A stretch of DNA of 48,821 nucleotides from Thalassolituus sp. UBA674 (GCA_002298335.1 DBNK01000032.1:1-48821), one strand, 5' to 3'; shown: positions 35,378 to 44,210, counted from the stretch's first letter. Made by a program: numbers and translations. Notes: a model not told the origin generated them from the letters alone.

Positions 35378-36077
35378 CCATAGCCTCCCAAGCCGTTTCC
35401 CGGGTGCTGTCCGGATCAAACCGGTCATCACTGGCGTTACAGTCTTCTTCCGCGATCAGCTCCAGTTTTTCGACGCCATAAAAGGTCATCTTGCCCTGTG
35501 CAATCAGCAGGTAAGTTTCATCATCCAGAGGCAGGCCTTCGGCAGGCAGACCGAACTCTTCAGCCAGCTGTTCCTGCCGCTCTTCCGGCACCAGAATATT
35601 CAGATAATCGTTAAAAAAGCGGGTGTAATTGGCGAGAAAAATATGACCGTTCTGAGCGTCATAATTCACCACGTTGATCAGACGCTGACGCAGATCATCC
35701 GGCAGGGGCTCATCCGCAGAAGGTTTTGCCGGTTTGAATACCGACACCCAGTGCTGCCAGCTGCAGGCGGGTTCAGTGGATGTTTCGCCAGTATGCAGAT
35801 AGAAAGTGAGAAATCCGAAACCCATCTCCTGAGGCGTCAACACCAGCTGCAGTTCGGCACTCTCACCGGCAGCCAATGCCAGCGGCAAAGACGGCGACAG
35901 CTCTGCCCCGGCATCATCCAGACAGGACGGCAACTGCCAGCTCAGGGATTCCAGCGTTAAATCAGCATGGGCCTGAATCAACAGCTGCAGAGAAAATTTT
36001 CCGTCTGGTGAAATCACCGTTGGCGCACTGGCCGTGAGCCTGAAGTCATCCCGTTCGGTAATAATGGATAAGTACAT
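35370..36077 (-). CDS. Unknown protein with Ig-like N-terminus, paired with the gene at 34049
   Basis: A 235-residue soluble protein that I do not recognise. The first about 110 residues look like an Ig-like beta sandwich (alternating strands such as FSLQLLIQAHADLTLESLSW). The middle (110-180) is helical, and the C-terminus is very acidic (ASDDRFDPDSTRETAWEAMDD). A strong ribosome site AGGGAGG precedes the ATG. It is the first gene of a coupled two-gene unit with the TULIP-like candidate, so the two products probably act together. No signal peptide. Confidence 0.7.
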   Translation of the reverse strand: MYLSIITERDDFRLTASAPTVISPDGKFSLQLLIQAHADLTLESLSWQLPSCLDDAGAELSPSLPLALAAGESAELQLVLTPQEMGFGFLTFYLHTGETSTEPACSWQHWVSVFKPAKPSADEPLPDDLRQRLINVVNYDAQNGHIFLANYTRFFNDYLNILVPEERQEQLAEEFGLPAEGLPLDDETYLLIAQGKMTFYGVEKLELIAEEDCNASDDRFDPDSTRETAWEAMDD

Positions 36078-36244
36078 ACCCTGCCTCCCTGCCGGATCAC
36101 ATGATGGTTAAGATCAATGTCTGGGGATTGGTCAGGGATTATTCAGCGACAGCAGAGTGGCCGAGGCAAATGGTCTGGCCGGAAATGATGGAAATATGGG
36201 ACAACAGGGCCGCATTGCTACCAATCAAACGTTTACTGAATGAC

Positions 36245-36649
36245 TTATTCTTCCTGCAGGCGCCAGCCACGCTCGGTCTGGAAGAAGCGGAACTGGTTGG
36301 TCAGCGTCAGGCGGTCCCCCTTTCTGAAATCACCGTACGCGAGCTTAACAGCCATCAGCTTCAGGCCACCGACCAGAGTCTGCAGCAGGCCACCGCTGCC
36401 ATCGCGCAGGCCGTTCTGCAGCCCTTCCTGCAGGTCATCTGAATTCACGTCGAATTCAATTTCATACGCCACATCGGCAACGTAAATATCGCCATCCATC
36501 CAGCCATCACGCTTCTCAACCTTCACCACATGAAATACCCCGGGCACGGCCTGAGCCGATGTGACTGTGCGCTCAATCAACGCCGTGGACGGTTTGTCGC
36601 TGCAGGCCATCAGAAAAAGGCACAACAGTGGGATCAGTAGTTTTTTCAT
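36245..36649 (-). CDS. Putative lipoprotein
   Basis: A 134-residue protein with a short lipoprotein signal peptide: lipobox LMAC with Cys16 followed by Ser, favouring outer-membrane sorting. The mature part has basic and hydrophobic segments (VADVAYEIEFDVNSDDLQEGL) and no recognised domain. It lies between a terminator hairpin on the left strand side and a 167-bp gap. The function is unknown. Confidence 0.75.
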   Translation of the reverse strand: MKKLLIPLLCLFLMACSDKPSTALIERTVTSAQAVPGVFHVVKVEKRDGWMDGDIYVADVAYEIEFDVNSDDLQEGLQNGLRDGSGGLLQTLVGGLKLMAVKLAYGDFRKGDRLTLTNQFRFFQTERGWRLQEE

Positions 36650-36671
36650 AAGGTCTTTGACTTCAATGGTG

Positions 36672-36698
36672 ATAAAACCGGGAGTATGGCTCCCGGTT
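36672..36698 (-). terminator. Intrinsic terminator after the lipoprotein gene at 36730
   Basis: On the minus strand AACCGGGAG pairs with CTCCCGGTT around a 5-nt loop, followed by TTTT. It separates the two lipoprotein genes. Confidence 0.85.
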
Positions 36699-36729
36699 CA
36701 TAACTACGACTGTTTATTCAGAATATGAT

Positions 36730-37179
36730 TCATGGTTTTGTGACGAGTTTGTAATCCTTCAAAGCCTCTGCGGAAGGACAATCCACTTGTGTCAGTAAAA
36801 ATGCCGGAACCGCATTGGCCATCAAGGGGCTGAACACGGCTCCCAACGCCTGTTTATTCGGGGCACCCTCTAGGCAGGTTATTTCATCAGGTTTCAGGTT
36901 CACCTGAATGAGAGAAGACGGGCTTGCATCCGCTTTTGCCTGAATAACGTAGAGGCCTGCATCCATCTCCACGACACCATACTGCCCGTTTCTTAACTTC
37001 ATAAAATATTCGTCTGATTTACCAACATAGAGGCTTACCATGGCGTTCTGAAATGCAGAATCACGGTACACCAATAGTTTGGATGTCTCACCGCCTTCAG
37101 AGACAAGCACCACGTCTTTCGACAAGGTCGTACAGCCGCTGACCAGCAGGATACTGAAAACAAACATCAGCTTTTTCAT
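36730..37179 (-). CDS. Putative lipoprotein
   Basis: The start at 37179 has AAGGA 5 nt upstream and gives 149 residues, starting MKKLMFVFSILLVSGC; the lipobox VSGC gives Cys16, followed by Thr. A longer reading frame to 37314 overlaps the preceding peptidase gene and is rejected as the start. The mature protein contains DAGLYVIQAKAD and a C-terminal PAFLLTQVDCPS stretch; no known domain is recognised. A DUF2846-like role is possible from the mixed beta pattern, but I am not sure. Followed by its own terminator. Confidence 0.8.
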   Translation of the reverse strand: MKKLMFVFSILLVSGCTTLSKDVVLVSEGGETSKLLVYRDSAFQNAMVSLYVGKSDEYFMKLRNGQYGVVEMDAGLYVIQAKADASPSSLIQVNLKPDEITCLEGAPNKQALGAVFSPLMANAVPAFLLTQVDCPSAEALKDYKLVTKP

Positions 37180-37276
37180 CACATTCCTTATTTTTGATGA
37201 ACAGACCAACTTCATCTGTGCGCCTGTCAGATGAATAAATTCAAGAGTTTTCCAACAGCATCGCCACGCCCACAGC

Positions 37277-38737
37277 TCAGTGCGTGTCTGCCGTGATCTT
37301 CTCAAGCAGAACACTCAACACAGCATCGGCCTCAGCACCCGGCAGAGGCTCAGCAGTAACGATATCCGGCATCACTCCACTCAGGCTTTCCTTCCCACTG
37401 GGGCGGACGAAATACGCCTTGGGGTAGGTCACCACAATACCTGTTTGCGGCAGAGTAAACTGTGCCGATGACGCATAACTGGTCGGCAGGTCTGAGGTTT
37501 CTTCACCCACCAGAATGCCGAAGCCGTAATCTTTGATGATGGCCGCCGTTACCGTCGCGTTGGAATACGAATGACGGTTAATCAGCACCCATACCCGGCC
37601 TTTAAAGCCGTCAGCGCGTGGCGGTGTATCCGGAATATGGAAATCAAACACATCACCGTCCGGAAACTTCTGAATCAGAGCGTACATACCGGCCGATAGT
37701 CCGTCCGGATACTGGCCAGCCAGGTCTTTCAGCACCATACGCGTCTGCGGGCTGGCCTTGACCTCAAAACGTGAGGCAAACGCAAACGGCTTGTCCGCAA
37801 ACCAGGCGACCACAGGGTCACTGAATGAATTATCACCGCCCGGGTTATTGCGCAGATCCAGAATCAGATTATCGGCACACGCCTCAATAAAGGTTCTGAA
37901 AGACTCATCAATAAAAGCGGTGAAGGTGTCCAGCGTGTCCTTATCACCCATGGCATAGAAAGGGCCGGGCCTGAGGTACGCAACGCCCTCCTGCAGCATA
38001 TTGGCTTCGCGTTTATGAGTTACTGACTCCAATGAGCCCTTGTGCTCTTCAATGGTCATCACCGGCACAGCACCGGCAACAAGCGTTTTCTCACCCTCTG
38101 CCGTTTTGACCGTAAAACGGAACGAATCCACCTGGCCTTCAGACAACCAGAAAATACGCGGGAACATGTTCTCCAGCTGCGCATGCGACATATAAGGCCG
38201 CTCGGCGGAAACATAGCGACCAGTACGCTTCAGCCAGTAGTCCGCGCTCCGGCCATTGATAGCGACCAGTTCATGCCCGGCCTCCAGAAGCGGCTCAGTG
38301 GTGTAGTTATGTGCGATCAGAACCCGGCCATCCTCCACCCGGATGTCGACAGGAATCAGCGTACCGCCCTGCTGCAGATAGGCCACATACTCAGGAATGG
38401 GAAAATCGATTTTCGCATGCCCCACCCGCCCGTAAGCCACAAACCGCATGAACAGCCGGATAACATCCAGACGGCTCATCGGGCCATCAACAGACGCCAT
38501 CAGCGCATCAAACTCCTCGTCATACTGCGCCTTCGGACGATGTGCATACAGGTTGGCATGAGCTGCCGCCAAAGAGTTATACAAGGCAGTCAGATCACTG
38601 CGGATCACCTCAGCAGAGATCAGATCCGCCGGCGTCTGGTCATCCGGGCTGGCCTCAGAAGCCGCGACCCAGGGTGGGCTGAAAAGAAGAGCGACAAACA
38701 GCGGAATAGTTACGGAAAGGTATCTCAGAATGGTCAT
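37277..38737 (-). CDS. S41 family serine peptidase (secreted)
   Basis: A 486-residue protein with a Sec signal peptide (1-26, cleavage after VAA). The peptidase core is at about 240-470: LILDLRNNPGGDNSF (291-305) and the catalytic-Ser region VLINRHSYSNATV (384-396, serines 390 and 392), followed by GEETSDLPTS. This is the S41 tail-specific/C-terminal-processing fold. No PDZ domain is obvious in 130-200, although a PDZ-like region (VEDGRVLIAHNYTTEPL to ELVAINGRSA) is present. It is periplasmic and of unknown substrate. Confidence 0.9.
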   Translation of the reverse strand: MTILRYLSVTIPLFVALLFSPPWVAASEASPDDQTPADLISAEVIRSDLTALYNSLAAAHANLYAHRPKAQYDEEFDALMASVDGPMSRLDVIRLFMRFVAYGRVGHAKIDFPIPEYVAYLQQGGTLIPVDIRVEDGRVLIAHNYTTEPLLEAGHELVAINGRSADYWLKRTGRYVSAERPYMSHAQLENMFPRIFWLSEGQVDSFRFTVKTAEGEKTLVAGAVPVMTIEEHKGSLESVTHKREANMLQEGVAYLRPGPFYAMGDKDTLDTFTAFIDESFRTFIEACADNLILDLRNNPGGDNSFSDPVVAWFADKPFAFASRFEVKASPQTRMVLKDLAGQYPDGLSAGMYALIQKFPDGDVFDFHIPDTPPRADGFKGRVWVLINRHSYSNATVTAAIIKDYGFGILVGEETSDLPTSYASSAQFTLPQTGIVVTYPKAYFVRPSGKESLSGVMPDIVTAEPLPGAEADAVLSVLLEKITADTH

Positions 38738-39158
38738 AACAGTGCTTGCAGATAGTCTGTTCAGATTCGGGCGGAGTTCATGGTGAACGAGAGTACCGCA
38801 AACCGGCGATGCAGGGTATTCAGCGAGCCGGGATAGACGGTCAAAGATTACACAAGGCAGGCATGGTCATATCAGAGGAATGAAGTCCGCAGGGTCATGA
38901 TAGGCGGGCCGGGTTTATGAGATTTCACTGTATTCAGAGACCGTAGACTGGTTTCGAGGGCCATAGTCGACTACCACGTTCATGGACACTTAAGGCGTAT
39001 ACCTCTGAATAATTTTCAAGGTCAAACCCACATTCAGAATAAACTATTCTGATGAAAGTGCTCATTAACCTAATCACAGTTATGACAAGTTCGAAGTTGC
39101 TATCGAATCTTTTTTGCTGATCTACTAGCTCTGTTTTAAGTGCATGAAAGAGGAGTCA
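38738..39158. other. 421-bp gene-poor region at the border of the AT-rich islet
   Basis: No convincing gene is seen. Base composition shifts to AT-rich near 38,990. A perfect 7-bp palindrome CAGAATA-AAC-TATTCTG lies at 39035-39051, about 108 bp before the small gene at 39159, and might be an operator. No strong promoter was found by eye. Confidence 0.4.
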
Positions 39159-39347
39159 ATGACTACCAATGCAATGGTTCAGCTTCCTGCTCACACTCCA
39201 TTTGAAATCTACCGACCGGACCAATTCGCACTATTCGCGGCAGAATACTCAGCCCTTAAATCAGAATTAAAGAGTCAATTATCAATAGTCATTCACGTGG
39301 AAACACATTTCTCAAATGTACGCGAAAAATTCAAACCCCTACTTTGA
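39159..39347 (+). CDS. Small hypothetical protein
   Basis: A 62-residue product starting MTTNAMVQLPAHTPFE. The start at 39159 is chosen because AGAGGAG lies just upstream; an ATG at 39144 is in frame but inside that site. It is soluble, with a helical middle (FALFAAEYSALKSELKSQL), and matches nothing I know. It lies alone in the AT-rich islet, convergent with a broken acyltransferase. The ribosome site is the main reason to believe it. Confidence 0.45.
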   Translation: MTTNAMVQLPAHTPFEIYRPDQFALFAAEYSALKSELKSQLSIVIHVETHFSNVREKFKPLL

Positions 39348-39446
39348 AGCAGGAAAAATATTAATCAGGACAACTAACAAAACCCAATCAATCTGCACTC
39401 ACCGACGCCAACACACATGAAATTAAGAAGATCCCAGATGAAAAGT

Positions 39447-40460
39447 TTACTTTTTCACTCTTGATCTAATTTTTTCGATTGGTTGCTCAAACAGAACAGA
39501 CACAGCCCAAGAAAATAGCAATATAACCGGAATTGATACTACAAGAAGCAACGAATCAGGGCGATGCAATTCAAACCCTACCAATCCAGCAAAAAAAACA
39601 ACTAAAATCCCGACTTGATAGTGAAAAAGATAGACAGGGTAGCTAAAATCACCAATCCACTTATCCATATCGCGGGAAATAAAGGGCAATTTTTTTGTAC
39701 CAAGCAGAGTAGAGATCATTAACAAACACAGCAAAAAATTAGTGTAAAAGAAAAAGCCCTGCTGACTCCCGATCAAATAACCAATATACCAATTAAGTAT
39801 AAAAAACATCAAAATTATAAACGGCAACCAGCCATAGAGCCACGAAGAAACTCCATCAGTGAATTTTATTATTTCATTCTTAAAGTGAAAAATTAAAGCC
39901 CCTGCAGAGAAAGGCAGTGAAGCCGCAAAAATTGTGAAGTAGCGGTTACTCCAACCCAGATCAAGTAACAAAGCGAACACATGATATAAGATACTTAAAA
40001 TAAACCAGAGCACTGTTAAGCGCAAAGTTTTTGAAACGCCAAGACCAATCAGTATATAAAAGAAAATTTCAACCGTAAGCGCCCAGGCTGGAGGTGTCAG
40101 CCTTGGATTTTCCTGAAATGGAAAGAAAAGAAATAAATTTCTAAAAGCGCCATAAAAATCATCAGGAACATACATAGAACCTTGATATTCAATGGAAAAT
40201 TCATGCCCAAAACAAAGAATCAAAATAAGTGATAAAAATATTGATATCCAGTATAAAGGATAGATGCGCAAAAATCTGTTAACTGCATATTTACCAAAGC
40301 CATCAAATGAATAACCATAGCTGGTCTACATAATCAAAGTCATCAGATATCCACTTAAACAGTAAAATCCAAAAACGGCATATGCTCCAATCACTGGAAT
40401 CCCTCCCAAGTGCATAGCCACAACGAGAAGGGCCAGAAAAGTACGATACACTCCAAACAT
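39447..40460 (-). pseudogene. OafA/YrhL-type acyltransferase interrupted by an in-frame amber codon
   Basis: Read as one frame from the ATG at 40458-40460, the minus strand encodes a 337-residue membrane acyltransferase (acyltransferase_3 family) except for a single TAG at codon 45 (40326-40328). The first 44 residues are MFGVYRTFLALLVVAMHLG and a following helix with FGFYCLSGYLMTLIM. Directly after the stop the frame continues SYGYSFDGFGKYAVNRFLRIYPLYW, the family's conserved RIYPLYW segment, so homology runs across the stop. About ten membrane helices follow. The downstream part can also be read from an internal ATG at 40271 (274 residues), but lacks the catalytic N-terminal His region. A nonsense mutation is the simplest explanation. 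Confidence 0.8.
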
Positions 40461-40523
40461 TACTATCAACTCTTGCCAGGTACTTTATCCAAATCTTCAA
40501 CAACCACTGAAAGAATATTTACT

Positions 40524-41693
40524 TCAGCAACCAAGCCTACGATCAAATTTTGATGCTATCTTCTTTCCAATTTTCATACCCGGATTTTCTATGCATATAT
40601 AGAGAATATGTGACAAGACTACGGTGACAATGACAGTGAGTGGGACTAAAACTACGGCAAGCTGAACAGATCCGAAGGTATATGGAACATACGAAATAAG
40701 CTTCATCAATACAACAATCACTAACACATGACTCAAATAAACAGAATACGATATTCTTCCCAAGTAGTTCATAACCTTATTATTAAATACTGCAGAATAA
40801 AACAGACCGTCCTCATTCCGTGATACAGTCAACGGAAACAGCAACAACCATATACATATAACTCCGGTTGGACCCGGAACCAAAATGGCGTTACTCACAA
40901 TACCCACCATCATGGAAAGCAAGAAACAGATCAAGAAAATGCTACTCAAAGGAATTTTACTTACGCTGAGCTCCTTTGAAAGAAAGTATGAAATCCAACC
41001 CAACATGAAAAACACAAAATGATCTGGAAAAAATGCTCCACGTATAACATGAGGATAGACTTTTGAAACAATCAAGAATAAGGCAGTAACAGACAGTATA
41101 ATCAAAGCAGAGACGGAAGGACTATAGCACCCTCTATATATTTTTGACGACAAAATAAAGAGAGCAGGTGCCAATATGTAAAACTGCCATTCTAAAGATA
41201 TACTCCATGCAGGTCCAAGAAATGCAATCGGAGCACCCGGAGCAATCACTTCAGGTATAATTCCGTGAAGCATAAAAAAATGAGCTGCTATATTAAGCTC
41301 TATATGCTCCCACCACGACTGAACATATTCGACTCTAGGAAAATTTTTCCCTACAAATAGATGAGAATATGAATTAGCATTATCCGGTATCAATAAAGAT
41401 AATGGAATAGCGACGATAAAGAGAAGAAAGAAAACGGGAAACAGCCTGAAAAATCGACGTATAAGATAAGGAATATAACCTTCCCTCTTATGATCCAAAA
41501 GATAGAAAATTACAAAGCCACTTATAATCACAAACAAATCAACTGCATATCCCCCCGACCTCAAGTACCCCCAAATAACATTACCATTTTTGTCAAGGCC
41601 TGTATTGGATAGGGCATGATGTATAACAACCCATATTGCAAAAACAGCTCTCATCCCTTCAATACTTGAAATTCTCAATTCCAACCCCGACAT
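40524..41693 (-). CDS. OafA/YrhL-type membrane acyltransferase
   Basis: A 389-residue inner-membrane acyltransferase_3 protein with about ten membrane helices. The N-terminal conserved IEGMRAVFAIWVVIHHAL places the catalytic His pair (HH) in the first helix, and IRRFFRLFPVFFLL (about 79-92) is the conserved R/K-R-x-x-R-[IL]-x-P type motif. Such enzymes O-acetylate O-antigen, capsule or peptidoglycan sugars. It lies in an AT-rich islet next to a broken paralogue, which suggests horizontal acquisition of envelope-modifying genes. The ribosome site is weak; internal starts are possible. Confidence 0.9.
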   Translation of the reverse strand: MSGLELRISSIEGMRAVFAIWVVIHHALSNTGLDKNGNVIWGYLRSGGYAVDLFVIISGFVIFYLLDHKREGYIPYLIRRFFRLFPVFFLLFIVAIPLSLLIPDNANSYSHLFVGKNFPRVEYVQSWWEHIELNIAAHFFMLHGIIPEVIAPGAPIAFLGPAWSISLEWQFYILAPALFILSSKIYRGCYSPSVSALIILSVTALFLIVSKVYPHVIRGAFFPDHFVFFMLGWISYFLSKELSVSKIPLSSIFLICFLLSMMVGIVSNAILVPGPTGVICIWLLLFPLTVSRNEDGLFYSAVFNNKVMNYLGRISYSVYLSHVLVIVVLMKLISYVPYTFGSVQLAVVLVPLTVIVTVVLSHILYICIENPGMKIGKKIASKFDRRLGC

Positions 41694-41937
41694 ATGCAGT
41701 AAAAATCAATTGGATAATTAAGTGACTGATGACATTTTCTCATTCTTACCTCAAAGACTATCTCTAAGAACCTATATCCCTAGATGTTAACGTCTCTATT
41801 AATGGCATCTTACTGACAATCGGCATACGCTGAACAAGCTACTCAGTAACAGCACTCAGACTAATGGCTTCAACTATCTGATTATGAAGACTGTTTGTAA
41901 ACCCCACGGAGACCACACATTCTGCATTCCTTACATT

Positions 41938-41954
41938 CAAAGAATCATTCTTTG
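41938..41954. promoter_or_regulatory. 17-bp palindrome overlapping the -35 box
   Basis: CAAAGAAT-C-ATTCTTTG is a perfect palindrome (8-1-8). Its right arm overlaps the -35 hexamer at 41952, as an operator would. No known regulator consensus is assigned. Confidence 0.45.
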
Positions 41955-41979
41955 ATTTGACATACTACGCGGATATACT
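41952..41979 (+). promoter_or_regulatory. Candidate sigma-70 promoter of the nuclease gene
   Basis: TTGATT (41952-41957) and TATACT (41974-41979) are 16 bp apart; an alternative -35, TTGACA, overlaps at 41957-41962 with poor spacing. Transcription would start near 41986, inside the LexA box. Confidence 0.6.
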
Positions 41980-41993
41980 GTTCATACATACAG
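41978..41993. promoter_or_regulatory. LexA (SOS) box
   Basis: CTGTTCATACATACAG keeps the full CTGT-N8-ACAG consensus of gammaproteobacterial LexA boxes, and five of the eight central bases match the ideal AT alternation. It begins at the end of the -10 box and covers the expected start site, 20 bp before the start codon, where LexA would block initiation. Confidence 0.8.
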
Positions 41994-42012
41994 CAATCTA
42001 TATCAGCACTCC

Positions 42013-44142
42013 ATGACTTCGCAGACTCTGGGTACTTTTTACTACCACGATCACTTTATGGAGATGCTGAGCCATATTGCGGATCTGTCAGCCGGGCTGC
42101 TGACGGCGGAGCATAAGGCGTTTATCCATGATTTCCGCGCTCTGGACCGTGATGCTCAGTGCCTGTACATCCGTATGGCGAACCGCCGTAAGCTGGCTTT
42201 CCGCCCTGACGAGCTGAGATACGATGAGATCACGGATACCCGGGCTGCATTGCAGTTGCTGAGTGAGCGGGGGTTTGTGCGTGGTCTGTCGCGCCACGAC
42301 TACCCCGCCCTGCTGTCAGCTATGACCAAGGCGGAGCTGCAGTCTCTGGTGCTGGCTTCCTCGCTGACGGGTGTGCTGAAGAGCTGGCCCAAAGCCAGAG
42401 TACTGGAAGCCATTAAAGAACAGCTGACGGACAGTCAGCTGGATGACGCGTTTGCGGCTGAAGCCCTGTTTGTTCAGGACCGCGTCTGTGCTCTGTCCTA
42501 CCTGCTGTATCTGTATTTTGGCCGCCCGGAGTTGGACCTGAAGCAATTCACCATGCGTGACCTGGGCCTGATGCCCGTGCGCCAGGCGACGGGCTATTCA
42601 CCCAGATTCAGCCATCAGGGCGAGGCTTTAACCTGTTACCGGCTGAGTGAACTGCGCCGTGCCGTCCGTGAAGATCCGGCCAATGCCGCACGCTTTACTG
42701 AGGTGCTGGCCTGTCTGCCTGCGCACTACCCATCGGTGCAGGGGCTTGCGGATAAAACCCTGCTGGAGTTTGGCCAGGCACTGGAGAAAAACGCAGATAC
42801 AGATAACGCCATGCAGGTGTATCAGGCCTGTACGCTGGCGAAGTCGCAGGAGCGTCATCTGCGCTTGCTGTACAGCTGCGACAAAGAACTCACGCGGCAA
42901 ACGCTGGAAGGCATTATTGCGCGTAATAATAACGATGCCCTGTATCACTTTGCCCGGGATTTTTACGCCCGGAAATTCACGGCTGAAAAAGTCAGTGAAC
43001 AGACTCAGGTGTTACGCAACAGTGACAGCCTGATGCTTGATGACTTACACCGGGCCAGCCCGGAACATGGCGTTCTGAAACATTACACTCAGCTTGGCTG
43101 GCAGGCCTGGTTCAGCGAAAACACGCTGTGGCGTGCGCTGTTTGCCCTGACCTTCTGGGATGAATTGTTTGAAGATGAGCGCAGCGTGCATTCACCGTTT
43201 GACCGTATTCCGGCTAACCTGCGGGACCGCAGTTTTACTGCCATTTTTGCCGAGAGTATTTCACGCAAACTGGAACAGCTCAGTGACGGGCAGTATTTAG
43301 TTCCGCTGCTTAAAACCGTCACTGCCCGTCATGGCGAGAGTAATGGCCTGTTCCGCTGGAATCAGCTGCAACTGGATGCGCTGAAGCTGCTGCTGAGTTC
43401 GCCGCACTGCCGCCCCGTCGCTGAAATACTGAGATTAATGGCCGAAGATTACCCGGCCATGAAAGATGGCTACCCGGACCTGATGCTCTGCAAAGACGAT
43501 CAGCTGCGATTTATTGAAGTGAAAGCCGAAGGCGATGCCCTGCGCGCCAATCAGCTGACCCGGCTACGCCAGCTTGAGAGTGCCGGTTTTGATTGTGGCC
43601 TGCTGCGGGTGACCTACACCCATGATCCGCGGCAGGTGTTTGTGGTGGTGGATATTGAAACCACTGGGGGTAATCAGCCTCAGCACCGCGTTACGGAAAT
43701 CGGTGCCGTGAAAGTCTGCAATGGTGACGTTGTTGAGCGTTTTCAGACGCTGATTAATCCGCAGCGACATATTCCGTCATCCATCACCCGGCTGACGGGT
43801 ATTTCAGACGCCATGGTGAGTGATGCGCCGGTGTTCAGTGAGATTGCTGATGACTTCAGACGCTTCTGTGGCGACGCTATTTTTGTCGCCCACAACGTGA
43901 ATTTTGATTATGGCTTTATCCAGCAGGAGTACGAGCGACTGGGCCAAAGCTGGCGTATGCCCAAGTTCTGTACCGTAGTGAATATGCGGCGTTATTTTCC
44001 CGGACAGGATTCGTACAAGTTATCGGCGTTGTGCCACACGTTTGAAGTGTCTCTGGATACGCATCACAGAGCTTTGTGCGATGCCGAGGCCGCCGCTCAG
44101 TTGTTATTGATGATTCTGGAAAAGCGGCAACAAGAAGGCTAA
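42013..44142 (+). CDS. Fusion of FAN1-type VRR-NUC nuclease with DEDDh exonuclease
   Basis: A 709-residue protein. Residues 1-540 follow the bacterial FAN1 pattern: N-terminal YYHDHFMEMLSHI and LYIRMANRRKLAFRPDELRYDEI, a middle helical/TPR-like region with SAMTKAELQSL (SAP-like), and the VRR-NUC domain with Asp489 (GYPDLML), Glu502 and Lys504 (FIEVKAEGD). FAN1 cuts branched DNA and helps repair interstrand crosslinks. From 543 a DnaQ-like exonuclease follows with a full DEDDh set: Asp547, Glu549, Asp632, His685 and Asp690. Pseudomonas FAN1 ends near 560 residues, so the exonuclease is an added domain. A LexA box upstream implies SOS induction. Its 3' end is copied in tandem downstream. Confidence 0.9.
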   Translation: MTSQTLGTFYYHDHFMEMLSHIADLSAGLLTAEHKAFIHDFRALDRDAQCLYIRMANRRKLAFRPDELRYDEITDTRAALQLLSERGFVRGLSRHDYPALLSAMTKAELQSLVLASSLTGVLKSWPKARVLEAIKEQLTDSQLDDAFAAEALFVQDRVCALSYLLYLYFGRPELDLKQFTMRDLGLMPVRQATGYSPRFSHQGEALTCYRLSELRRAVREDPANAARFTEVLACLPAHYPSVQGLADKTLLEFGQALEKNADTDNAMQVYQACTLAKSQERHLRLLYSCDKELTRQTLEGIIARNNNDALYHFARDFYARKFTAEKVSEQTQVLRNSDSLMLDDLHRASPEHGVLKHYTQLGWQAWFSENTLWRALFALTFWDELFEDERSVHSPFDRIPANLRDRSFTAIFAESISRKLEQLSDGQYLVPLLKTVTARHGESNGLFRWNQLQLDALKLLLSSPHCRPVAEILRLMAEDYPAMKDGYPDLMLCKDDQLRFIEVKAEGDALRANQLTRLRQLESAGFDCGLLRVTYTHDPRQVFVVVDIETTGGNQPQHRVTEIGAVKVCNGDVVERFQTLINPQRHIPSSITRLTGISDAMVSDAPVFSEIADDFRRFCGDAIFVAHNVNFDYGFIQQEYERLGQSWRMPKFCTVVNMRRYFPGQDSYKLSALCHTFEVSLDTHHRALCDAEAAAQLLLMILEKRQQEG

Positions 44143-44210
44143 TACCCCGGCTTTCCATACAGCTTCAAAAGATTTGAGGTTATCTGTGATCTTCTTTTTC
44201 AGAACGTCTT

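Larger units (their letters stand above)
41694..42012. other. 319-bp regulatory region upstream of the VRR-NUC/exonuclease gene
   Basis: The left 240 bp are AT-rich without a gene. The right end (41938-41993) holds a palindrome, a promoter and a LexA box, listed separately. Confidence 0.7.

Noticed and set aside
36101..36442. A 113-codon plus-strand frame
   Set aside because: It overlaps the lipoprotein gene at 36245-36649, which has a convincing lipobox on the opposite strand.
40326..40328. Programmed recoding of the TAG as pyrrolysine or another residue
   Set aside because: No supporting element or machinery is visible, and acyltransferases of this family need no special residue there; a nonsense mutation is simpler.
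40303..40503. A 66-codon gene upstream of the broken acyltransferase
   Set aside because: It is in a different frame over the acyltransferase N-terminus; the other frame shows the family's conserved residues.
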